Of a stretch of DNA of 5,934 nucleotides, positions 1-5,934 are shown piece after piece; the stretch's first letter is position 1, and the number at the start of each line of letters is the position of its first letter. This DNA is from Tannerella sp. oral taxon 808 (GTDB lineage Bacteria > Bacteroidota > Bacteroidia > Bacteroidales > Tannerellaceae). Position numbers and translations under genes: made by a program. The stretch is taken from assembly GCA_002890585.1 (NCBI GenBank), contig MIQB01000110.1, positions 1 through 5,934 on the forward strand, read 5' to 3'. Below the pieces are notes generated by a model. It made no database searches, was not told the origin of the DNA, and worked only from the letters and a program-made list of their open reading frames with translations.

Positions 1-121
1 GTAGACATACTTGCTTGACTATTGGGTTTGAACTACATAAAGTTAAGAACATTCGAACATATAACAATAGACTCCAAACAAAAAACCGTGCGACAATCTC
101 AACATATCTAAAGGTTACACG

Positions 122-586
122 GTGAACAAAGAGGAGGGTTTGGAGCACGGGCGCATTGAACATAGGCAGATGAAAAGCGTAGTCTTGAGCCCGGAAATGC
201 TCGATGATTCCTACGCCTTTAAAGATTGGGCCGGGCTCAAGAGTATTCATCGGATCACGCGCAAACGTTACGACAAGCGCCAGGGAAAAGAGACTACAGA
301 GATGTCCTATTACATCAGCTCTATAGAGGACAGCAAGCGTATTTTCCGCGCCATCCGCGACCACTGGAAAATAGAGAATCAGCTTCACTACATGCTTGAT
401 GTTTACCTTGGAGAGGATGGTTGGAGCAAGCGTGCGAGGGAGGCGGCCATAAACATGGAGCTCATGGCCAAAATCGATCTTTTCATCCTACAGCGTCTAA
501 AAGCGAAGCTCGGCAAGTCGATTCCACGAGTGCAGATGTTCTTAGCCAAGCTCAATCCTCTGCAACTCTTCGAACTGGGGCTATAG
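122..586 (+). pseudogene. ISAs1-family (H-repeat-like) transposase, C-terminal remnant
   Basis: This is the last ~154 residues of a DDE transposase that is normally about 370-440 residues. The family signatures are HGRIEHR at residues 10-16, a WAGLKSI segment, ITRKR, YYISS, and the diagnostic block HWKIENQLHYMLDVYLGEDG near residues 81-100, which carries the third acidic catalytic residue (the E of KIEN). The two upstream catalytic Asp residues are absent, so it cannot be an active transposase. The frame is open back to base 71, after a TAG at 68-70. The GTG at 122 is therefore only a nominal start and homology may begin a few codons upstream. The remnant is G+C-richer than the genes downstream, which fits a separate origin. 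It runs in the same direction as the two-gene module that follows. I am sure of the family and of the truncation; I cannot place the exact breakpoint. Confidence 0.88.
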
Positions 587-592
587 TTCGGA

Positions 593-608
593 TTATGCGT
601 CAGCCCTG
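593..608 (+). repeat. Probable right terminal end of the ISAs1-type element
   Basis: Seven bases after the transposase stop comes TTATGCGTCAGCCCTG. Read from the other strand it begins CAGGGCTGACGC, and ISAs1-family terminal inverted repeats, as I recall them, begin with CAGGG-like sequence close to the transposase stop. The partner left end is outside the window or deleted, so the inverted repeat and the target duplication cannot be confirmed. Sequence from 609 on would be the original target side. Confidence 0.5.
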
Positions 609-649
609 GGAATTCCTCTGAGGGAAGTGATATTCCCGTTTTTAATTAC

Positions 650-657
650 TACGTTTG
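650..657 (+). promoter_or_regulatory. Candidate Bacteroidota -7 promoter element (TACGTTTG)
   Basis: TACGTTTG matches the Bacteroidota sigma-factor -7 consensus TAnnTTTG exactly. It lies between the insertion-sequence end and the CHAT-protease gene, on the same strand. It would place a start of transcription near 664, about 50 bases before the small ORF at 715 and about 158 before the TTG at 822. I see no convincing TTTG-type -33 element at the expected distance, so this rests on one short motif. Confidence 0.35.
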
Positions 658-714
658 CTATATCAAATTTTTCGCTTGCTTTTTACACTCGTAACACTAA
701 GACAGCTAAAAATT

Positions 715-813
715 ATGACAAATCTAAGCGTTTTGAGAAATTTATTTGTCAGACGCTTGGGTCGCTTGCAAGATTTCACGCTGCGGAATTTAGGTGTTAT
801 AAATAAACCATAG
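715..813 (+). CDS. Possible 32-residue small ORF preceding the CHAT gene
   Basis: ATG at 715 opens a 32-codon frame ending in TAG at 811-813, eight bases before the TTG assigned to the CHAT gene and in a different frame from it. The product would be basic (five Arg) and probably helical, starting MTNLSVLRNLFVRRLGRLQ and ending GVINKP. It has no signal peptide or membrane segment. No strong Shine-Dalgarno sequence is present, as is common in Bacteroidota. The ATG sits in the left arm of an 8-bp inverted repeat. It could be a leader peptide coupling translation into the protease gene, a small toxin or regulator, part of a dispersed repeat, or chance. I do not recognise a family. Confidence 0.3.
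   Translation: MTNLSVLRNLFVRRLGRLQDFTLRNLGVINKP
716..751. repeat. 8-bp perfect inverted repeat in the operon leader
   Basis: TGACAAAT at 716-723 and ATTTGTCA at 744-751 are exact inverted copies separated by 20 bases. In RNA this could form a hairpin covering the start codon of the small ORF at 715. As DNA it could be an operator. No T-run follows, so it is not a terminator. The perfect palindrome CTTGCAAG (765-772) and three copies of CGCTTG (673-678, 754-759, 763-768) lie nearby. Confidence 0.45.
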
Positions 814-821
814 AAATAAAA

Positions 822-3320
822 TTGGTTGCAACTTTTAATGATGACATAAAAACACTGATGGATGCATCGGTTGATCAGCCCACTGAGGTTCAGATGGACA
901 ATATAGAGAAATGCGTGATAATGATATATCACCATGTGACCAATGGCTATCAGCAAAGCCGTGAATGCCTTCAATTTTCTATCGGTCAGTTGAAAAGAGT
1001 CCAGAGAATCGCAGTAGTGAAAATGATACTCATGGCTATGCATTCAATAGACTTGTTAGCTAGCAGATTCTCTAAGACACCATCTCCTTCGACCACCTAC
1101 TACGATGTAAAGGTAGATAGGCTGGTGATAGACCAATTGATAAATCGAATAGGGCCAGACATCAGCGGAAATGTAAATATAAGCCAGTTGAAACGGGAGA
1201 TTAGTCATAAGTTAACGTTGGAGGAGCGGAAGCTGATGGCAAGTTATTGTGTAGAAACTGTACAGACGCTTGGACTCAGGGCTAATTGGGATGGAGACAT
1301 CATAAATGGTCAAACCATGCTTATGACAATTATGTACTCCATCTGTAAGCATGATAACGTAATGGATTTCTTTTTCAATTGGGCTAATAATATATCAGAC
1401 AGGCTCAACACTTCCAGCCAATATCAGTTAGCGAGAGATTTTGCTGAAAGTCTGATGATGATAGGACATCAGGAAGGGATGATAGCTGAATGTTATTATG
1501 ATGCATCGAGAGCTTATATAGGCGCGAGACATGTATTGGGAGGATTGCTGTATGTCAACATATCACTTCTTGATTTGCAGAAAAGAACCATAGTACGAAA
1601 AGAATTAGCTTTTGATATTATATGGCAGATGTTAAAAATAATGCGTGACGCCCATTTTCATAATCAAGATTTTGTCGACGAACTGCTGAAAATGTATGAT
1701 GGGCTTGGTATGGATGAATACAAGACCTTATCAATATATCAAACAGCATTTGGGGCAGGCTTATATGGTGACATAGAAGAGACTGCAAAGCGTGTTGAAG
1801 CGTTCCTATGCGATAAAAGGGATATGATATATAGTTATATGGAACATAGTGCAGTGCCTTGGTACTCACTCATCAGATCCCTACGTCAAAATGGTGCTAA
1901 AGGAGATTATCTTGTGATGGATTCGTTTGAAAGAATGATGGAAGCCATCCTGCTACAGAATGGAAATGAGAAGATGGTAAAGTTCTATAACGAGAAAGAG
2001 GGCAAGAGCGCACTTTTGATGGAAGAACTTGCTAAATTGGAAACGACACGTAACTCTGAAGATATCGGACAAGACAGTTATAAGGCTTTGGTGCTGGCGA
2101 AGGACGTGATAGAAAAAGCCGTTGCAGATAATAAACCTGCAGACTTTATACTGGCGATGAGACCGAAATCTGACTTCTCATTTGCAATGACTGACAAGAA
2201 ACTTGAAGGTGATTTCAGAAAAGTGGATGTAGTTGACCCCAATGCTGAAGATTGTAATTTACCATATGGTGAAATAGATCGTTTAGCGTGGTTATTGCAG
2301 ACGGAGAAGAGTGACTGCGTGATGTGGATAGGAAAAGGCAACAGCAATGTGTTCCGTATGACACTGATCGGAGACATGTATAAGTTTGATGAACTGTCAG
2401 CAGTCAGTGCGATCGATGCCGATAAATTACAGAAAGAGATCATCGGAGAACTGGTATTCAGTCAAACTGGACGAGATAGAAGTGATACTATCTATACAAA
2501 GAATGAACTGGAGCTTAAGTTAGAAGCAGAGCAGATATATCAGCAAATGAAGGAATGCACTATTGCTGTACCAAACATTGTAAATAGGATATCTTTCATC
2601 AAGGATATGGCGGTTTCGGCCATTCCACACCAGTTGATGATAGACGAAAGAACAGGAAAGTTTGTTGGGGAATCGTGGCCATCTGCCAATGTTATTTCAA
2701 CGGAGTTCCTGATAAAAAGCAATTTTAATGACCCTTTGCCAAAGGGCTATAATAAGTCCTATTGGAGTCCATTGAACAAGGAAGCCACATTTTTCGGTAT
2801 CAAAGAAGGACTGAAACAAGTGTTTGAAGATTACCAGTTTAATGTGGATGATAATGATGAGCCAGCAATGCCGTTACATGCAGATTTGAATATAGTATGC
2901 ACCCACGGTGCAGACAATATCAGCGATTCGAAGTGGTTCTATGCAGGTGGAACGCCTATTCTCAATTCAAAAAGAGTAGTAGGGCCTGGGAAGGTACTGG
3001 TATTATTTGTCTGCCATTCAGGTAGCATTACTTATCAGTATTACGACCACACAATGCATACTATCATAAAACGATATTTGCGAATGGGGTATAGTTCGGT
3101 AATTGCGCCAATGTGGAGTCTAAATACCGAAATTACTAAGATATGGCTACCTGTGTTTATGGAGATTGTTGATGCAGGTGGATATGTGGTGGATGCTGTT
3201 TTCCAAGCCAATATGGAGGTAAAGAAACAGTTTATCACACCATCTGCGTGGGCATGCCTGCATTTGTTCGGGAATCCATATATGAAGATAGCGGACAAGC
3301 CGATATTATTTGTAGAGTAG
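822..3320 (+). CDS. CHAT-domain (caspase-like) cysteine protease with helical TPR-like N-terminus
   Basis: The 832-residue protein ends in a CHAT domain (about residues 495-828), a clan CD cysteine peptidase fold. It has the pre-catalytic IPHQL motif (about 601-605) with a downstream NVISTEFLI segment. The likely catalytic His695 is in VCTHGADN, and the likely catalytic Cys731 is in VLFVCHSGS after a hydrophobic strand. It also has an APMWSLNTE strand and the closing PSAWACLHLFGNP motif typical of CHAT. Residues about 1-490 are mostly helical, and about 200-390 look like degenerate TPR repeats (DFAESLMMIGHQEG, CYYDASRAYIGARH). No signal peptide or membrane segment is seen, so it should be cytoplasmic. 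The start is uncertain: the frame opens at 807 without an ATG, TTG at 822 follows an A-rich stretch, and ATG at 858 or 894 are alternatives. The likely role is proteolysis triggered by the adjacent STAND protein; its substrate is unknown and that link is inference. Confidence 0.88.
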   Translation: MVATFNDDIKTLMDASVDQPTEVQMDNIEKCVIMIYHHVTNGYQQSRECLQFSIGQLKRVQRIAVVKMILMAMHSIDLLASRFSKTPSPSTTYYDVKVDRLVIDQLINRIGPDISGNVNISQLKREISHKLTLEERKLMASYCVETVQTLGLRANWDGDIINGQTMLMTIMYSICKHDNVMDFFFNWANNISDRLNTSSQYQLARDFAESLMMIGHQEGMIAECYYDASRAYIGARHVLGGLLYVNISLLDLQKRTIVRKELAFDIIWQMLKIMRDAHFHNQDFVDELLKMYDGLGMDEYKTLSIYQTAFGAGLYGDIEETAKRVEAFLCDKRDMIYSYMEHSAVPWYSLIRSLRQNGAKGDYLVMDSFERMMEAILLQNGNEKMVKFYNEKEGKSALLMEELAKLETTRNSEDIGQDSYKALVLAKDVIEKAVADNKPADFILAMRPKSDFSFAMTDKKLEGDFRKVDVVDPNAEDCNLPYGEIDRLAWLLQTEKSDCVMWIGKGNSNVFRMTLIGDMYKFDELSAVSAIDADKLQKEIIGELVFSQTGRDRSDTIYTKNELELKLEAEQIYQQMKECTIAVPNIVNRISFIKDMAVSAIPHQLMIDERTGKFVGESWPSANVISTEFLIKSNFNDPLPKGYNKSYWSPLNKEATFFGIKEGLKQVFEDYQFNVDDNDEPAMPLHADLNIVCTHGADNISDSKWFYAGGTPILNSKRVVGPGKVLVLFVCHSGSITYQYYDHTMHTIIKRYLRMGYSSVIAPMWSLNTEITKIWLPVFMEIVDAGGYVVDAVFQANMEVKKQFITPSAWACLHLFGNPYMKIADKPILFVE

Positions 3321-3328
3321 AAGAGTTT

Positions 3329-5578
3329 ATGTTGGATTACGACTTCAAAATATTGCAACCCAGTGAATTTGAATGTTTTTCACGAGACTTATTACAAGCT
3401 CGTGAAGATATTTTTATAGAGAGTTTTGCTGACGGGCGGGACAAAGGCATTGACTTGCGCTTTGCCTATAACAAGGACAAAACCTGTATTGTGCAATGTA
3501 AACGCTACAAGGAATGGAAGGAATTGAAAGGAAAACTGAAAGAAGAAGTTGAGAAGGTTAAACGATTATCACCCCAACGATATATACTAACGACATCTGT
3601 AGATTTGACGGTGAAGCAGAAGGATGAGGTGCTTGCCATGTTTAATCCTTTTATTTTGAGTGGTGTGGATGTTCTAGGCAAAAAGGATTTGAATAATCTG
3701 TTAGAGCAGAATCCTGAGATAGAGAAGAACTATCACAAATTGTGGCTGGCAAGTACAAATGTACTGAACACGATTATTAACAGGGCTACGCAGAATTGGT
3801 CATCATTTGAATTGGAAAAGATAGAAAAAGACATTAGGCTTTATGTTGAGAATGAGAGCCTGAACAAGGCACTTGACGTGTTAAAAGAAAACCATTATGT
3901 GGTTATTTCTGGTATTCCAGGTATAGGAAAAACAACACTGGCCAGAATGCTCGTTTATACGATGCTGGCAGGAGGCTATGAAGAGTTTGTATATGTTGAT
4001 GATATAGATACTACTGCCAAGATGTTTAATAAGGAGAAACGACAAATTTTCTTCTTTGATGATTTCTTGGGAGCCAATTCTTTCGTCCAGCAGTCGGTCG
4101 GTTTTGAGAATAAACTTATTACGTTTATAGATAAAGTCAGGAACAGTAAGCACATGTTGTTTATCCTATCAACCCGCGAGTATGTGTTATCGGAAGCCAA
4201 GGCACATTATGAAAAGTTGTCGATGAGCAATATCGACATTGCAAAATGTACAATAGAGCTAGAATACTACACGAAGACTATCAGAGCCAAGATATTGTAT
4301 AATCATTTGGCAGATGCGAATATACCACCAAAATACATAAACGTGTTTCTATATAAGCGAGGGTACATGACTATCATCAATCATCAGAATTTCAATCCAC
4401 GTGTCATAGAATCAATTATCAAGGAGCAGATATGGGAAACCATAGATCCCAATGATTTTGCAAATAAAGTAAAGGAATTCTTTGATAACCCTATTAGCGT
4501 ATGGCTATTTGCTTTTGAGAAACTGGATGTTGAAACGAGATATGCCTTGCTTGTGCTTGGAACGATGGGAAACCACGTAAGATTGGATGACTTTCAGGAG
4601 GGATATAGGCTGTTCTGTACATTAACCAGTCAGGAAGTGGGGCTGAAATATGATGATGTCAAGTGGAGGCAGTCGCTGAAAGTACTGATGAACTGCTTTT
4701 TGAAGATAGATAACCGCAATGGCAGCAAACTGGTGACGATGTATAACCCATCAATAGCAGACTTCATTGTGTTTTATCTTAACCAGAATACGACAACGGC
4801 CTTGCAGATTATCAGAGGCGCTTGCTTTATAGAGCAATTATATAAAGTGTTCTCTGACAATCGGTTTTTTGCTGTACGGAAGAGCCTTGTGTATCTTGAC
4901 GAAGATTCGTTCCCAGTGATAGAAACCGCATTTAAAAGGATATGGAATGAGCGAAGAACATGCCAGCTGAAGGATCGTATCTTTTATGATGCGGAGAGGG
5001 ATGATTTCGTAGAGACACGAATATTATATGACTTCAAGACAAATTGTCCGTTTTTCTGCAAGCGGTATAACGGTTTTGCAGAGAAGCTGTACAATGCGGA
5101 CGAGTTGACTTGGCAAACTGTAAAACTAAAGCACAGAATCGGGCTGATGAATCTGCTGGATTGGAACTATATGTTCAGAGGAGTAGAAGGGTATATTCTA
5201 ACTATCATAGAGAACGAAACACTTGATACGGATGAATGGATAGAGTTGGTGAAAACTATAAAAGAGTTGAACGTGGAAGACGAAGTGCTAGACGATTCAT
5301 TTTATAACAAGCTTGATGATGGTCTGAAATCAGAAATTAGTGGTTTTTCAGACCAAAGTGAATGTGACGAGTGGTTGAAGAAAGTGGAATCAATTAAAGA
5401 ATTGTTGCCAAACTGGGAATGGTATAATATTTATAGTGAGATTGATGATGCTGAGAAGCGTATCAAGGAAGAGGAAGATGAAGCTGATTATTATGATAAT
5501 TACGAGCAATGGCGGTTGCAGTCTGAAAAAGAAGATGCCCAAATAGATGAAATGTTTGGGGCTTTGAGATGGAATTGA
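3329..5578 (+). CDS. Mrr-type nuclease fused to nSTAND3-like P-loop NTPase
   Basis: The 749-residue protein has three parts. Residues 10-140 are an Mrr-like restriction-endonuclease domain: E13 in an FE helix, D42 in DKGIDLRF, and Q56-C57-K58 in VQCKRYK, the D...QxK form of the PD-(D/E)xK site. Residues about 185-330 are a P-loop NTPase with Walker A GIPGIGKTT (195-203), Walker B FFFDDFLG (241-248, D244/D245) and a STREY sensor-like motif (281-285); this combination matches nSTAND3-type STAND ATPases. Residues about 330-749 are helical, include a YNPSIADFIVFYL segment typical of the winged-helix part of this family, and end in an acidic tail. ATG 3329 is chosen because AGAAGAG lies just upstream, it is eight bases past the CHAT stop, and the nuclease fold begins there. 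A GTG at 3248 would overlap the CHAT gene by 73 bases. The likely role is nucleotide-dependent sensing plus DNA cleavage in defence; the trigger is unknown. Confidence 0.9.
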   Translation: MLDYDFKILQPSEFECFSRDLLQAREDIFIESFADGRDKGIDLRFAYNKDKTCIVQCKRYKEWKELKGKLKEEVEKVKRLSPQRYILTTSVDLTVKQKDEVLAMFNPFILSGVDVLGKKDLNNLLEQNPEIEKNYHKLWLASTNVLNTIINRATQNWSSFELEKIEKDIRLYVENESLNKALDVLKENHYVVISGIPGIGKTTLARMLVYTMLAGGYEEFVYVDDIDTTAKMFNKEKRQIFFFDDFLGANSFVQQSVGFENKLITFIDKVRNSKHMLFILSTREYVLSEAKAHYEKLSMSNIDIAKCTIELEYYTKTIRAKILYNHLADANIPPKYINVFLYKRGYMTIINHQNFNPRVIESIIKEQIWETIDPNDFANKVKEFFDNPISVWLFAFEKLDVETRYALLVLGTMGNHVRLDDFQEGYRLFCTLTSQEVGLKYDDVKWRQSLKVLMNCFLKIDNRNGSKLVTMYNPSIADFIVFYLNQNTTTALQIIRGACFIEQLYKVFSDNRFFAVRKSLVYLDEDSFPVIETAFKRIWNERRTCQLKDRIFYDAERDDFVETRILYDFKTNCPFFCKRYNGFAEKLYNADELTWQTVKLKHRIGLMNLLDWNYMFRGVEGYILTIIENETLDTDEWIELVKTIKELNVEDEVLDDSFYNKLDDGLKSEISGFSDQSECDEWLKKVESIKELLPNWEWYNIYSEIDDAEKRIKEEEDEADYYDNYEQWRLQSEKEDAQIDEMFGALRWN

Positions 5579-5633
5579 ATAACTAATGAAGACGATAATT
5601 CATCACCATGCGAACCTGTTGGTTATGCAAGAC

Positions 5634-5684
5634 TGTAAAATGAACTATGCCTTTATATTGCAGCCCGATATAGTTTATTTTACA
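5634..5684. terminator. Long hairpin downstream of the two-gene operon (possible terminator)
   Basis: Bases 5634-5648 pair with 5670-5684: fifteen positions, of which fourteen are Watson-Crick and one is a G-U wobble. The loop is 21 bases. It starts 55 bases after the STAND gene stop. The stem is A+T-rich and a six-T run follows only at 5699-5704, so it is not a textbook intrinsic terminator. Its position between convergent genes fits transcription end or transcript protection. It could instead be a recombination or mobile-element structure. Confidence 0.4.
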
Positions 5685-5696
5685 CTCCATAAGAGC

Positions 5697-5720
5697 GATT
5701 TTTTCGTATTATAAAAAATC
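5697..5720. terminator. Second, A/T-stem hairpin (possible bidirectional terminator)
   Basis: GATTTTTT at 5697-5704 and AAAAAATC at 5713-5720 are perfect inverted copies with an 8-base loop. Six-base T and A runs on either side make it usable on both strands. It lies 12 bases after the longer hairpin and between the operon and a possible convergent gene. Confidence 0.4.
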
Positions 5721-5830
5721 AAACGTGCTAAATCTTCATCTTTTTCTCAAACTACAGAATCCACACCACTCCCCCTCCATTATTTTAACACAAAATCGCT
5801 AAAGCACAACAAGTCGCAAATGCAATACTT

Positions 5831-5870
5831 AACGTAAGTTCGATGTAAGCAACGTGAGTTCGATCTAAGC
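5831..5870. repeat. 20-bp tandem repeat, two copies
   Basis: Two adjacent 20-base units, 5831-5850 (AACGTAAGTTCGATGTAAGC) and 5851-5870 (AACGTGAGTTCGATCTAAGC), differ at only two positions. A third partial start (AACC) follows. The second unit contains the complement of the stop codon of the possible minus-strand gene (CTA at 5865-5867); in the first unit the same triplet is GTA, which reads TAC on the minus strand. It may be a binding-site repeat or a short duplication at a gene end. Confidence 0.6.
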
Positions 5871-5934
5871 AACCGGCATGAAAGAGGGATGTACAAACTC
5901 CTCGGCGGTGTTGATGGAGGGCTTTTTGTCGAAA
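5865..5934 (-). CDS. Possible C-terminus of a convergent gene (partial, unidentified)
   Basis: On the minus strand the edge of the window reads in one frame as 22 residues ending PSINTAEEFVHPSFMPVA and then TAG. The composition is natural and third codon positions are rich in G and C, which suggests real coding. The other two minus-strand frames are also open over this short stretch. On the plus strand an ATG at 5878 is open for 19 codons to the edge (MKEGCTNSSAVLMEGFLSK). With so little sequence the strand is not certain and no family can be named. If it is real on the minus strand, it converges on the CHAT/STAND operon. Confidence 0.33.
   Translation of the reverse strand, partial: FDKKPSINTAEEFVHPSFMPVA

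Larger units (their letters stand above)
5579..5864. other. Intergenic region after the operon
   Basis: This 286-base stretch is A+T-rich and contains the two hairpins and most of the tandem repeat listed separately. The only frame worth mentioning is a 42-codon ATG frame at 5586-5714, whose body is crossed by the long hairpin, which argues against coding. I see no tRNA, CRISPR repeat or recognisable attachment site. Confidence 0.6.

Noticed and set aside
3..125. Open plus-strand frame at the left edge ending in TGA at 123-125
   Set aside because: About 40 residues with no recognisable motif and Lys/Arg/Asn/Thr-rich composition. It could be a gene end cut by the window, but nothing supports it.
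421..621. Plus-strand 66-codon frame inside the transposase remnant
   Set aside because: It is an alternative-frame shadow of the ISAs1 transposase, whose motifs are unambiguous in the other frame.
719..726. Minus-strand TAGATTTG, an exact match to the TAnnTTTG promoter element
   Set aside because: It would drive transcription leftward into the transposase remnant where no gene lies on that strand; an 8-base match is expected by chance in A+T-rich DNA.
663..1043. Minus-strand 126-codon frame across the leader and the start of the CHAT gene
   Set aside because: It overlaps well-supported plus-strand coding, has a Phe/His/Tyr-rich, low-quality composition and no family motifs.
3248..3328. Upstream GTG start for the nuclease-STAND gene
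   Set aside because: It would overlap the last 73 bases of the CHAT gene, including its conserved FGNP motif. The ATG at 3329 has a purine-rich site just upstream and begins at the nuclease domain.
3041..3358. Minus-strand frames within the CHAT and STAND genes (also 1618-1869, 2078-2443, 2540-2722, 3881-4200)
   Set aside because: All are antisense to strongly supported coding sequence and show no domain motifs.
5586..5714. 42-codon ATG frame just after the STAND gene
   Set aside because: No recognisable motif, no convincing ribosome-binding site, and its middle is occupied by the 15-position hairpin, so the sequence is better explained as structure.
1..5934. CRISPR array, tRNA, rRNA
   Set aside because: No regularly spaced repeats and no cloverleaf or rRNA-like sequence were seen on either strand.

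Overview
The window looks like an accessory (defence or mobile) region of a member of the Bacteroidota, probably gut-type Bacteroidales. The support for this is A+T-rich DNA, Bacteroidota-style A-rich translation start regions, one exact match to the TAnnTTTG promoter element, and an ISAs1-type transposase remnant. The genus cannot be fixed from the sequence alone.

Layout. Bases 1-121 hold nothing I can support. Bases 122-586 encode the C-terminal part of an ISAs1/H-repeat-family DDE transposase that has lost its N-terminal two thirds. A probable right end of that element lies at about 593-608. Bases 609-821 form a leader region with a candidate promoter at 650-657, an inverted repeat, and a possible 32-residue small ORF (715-813) that stops just before the next gene. 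Bases 822-3320 encode an 832-residue protein: a helical, TPR-like N-terminal half followed by a CHAT (caspase-like) protease domain with an intact His/Cys pair. Eight bases later, 3329-5578 encode a 749-residue protein with an Mrr-type nuclease domain, an nSTAND3-like P-loop NTPase and a long helical C-terminal region ending in an acidic tail. Bases 5579-5864 are intergenic and contain two tandem hairpins and a 20-bp tandem repeat. A convergent minus-strand gene may end at 5865 and continue past the window edge.

How the genes fit together. The two large genes are co-directional, almost touching, and form an evident operon. A predicted cysteine protease paired with a nuclease-STAND NTPase looks like a sensor/effector immune or programmed-death module. 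STAND NTPases are known phage sensors (Avs-type systems) and CHAT domains are known proteases in prokaryotic immunity (for example TPR-CHAT of the type III-E CRISPR system). The joint function proposed here is inference; the domain assignments rest on visible motifs. This pairing is the most interesting content of the window.
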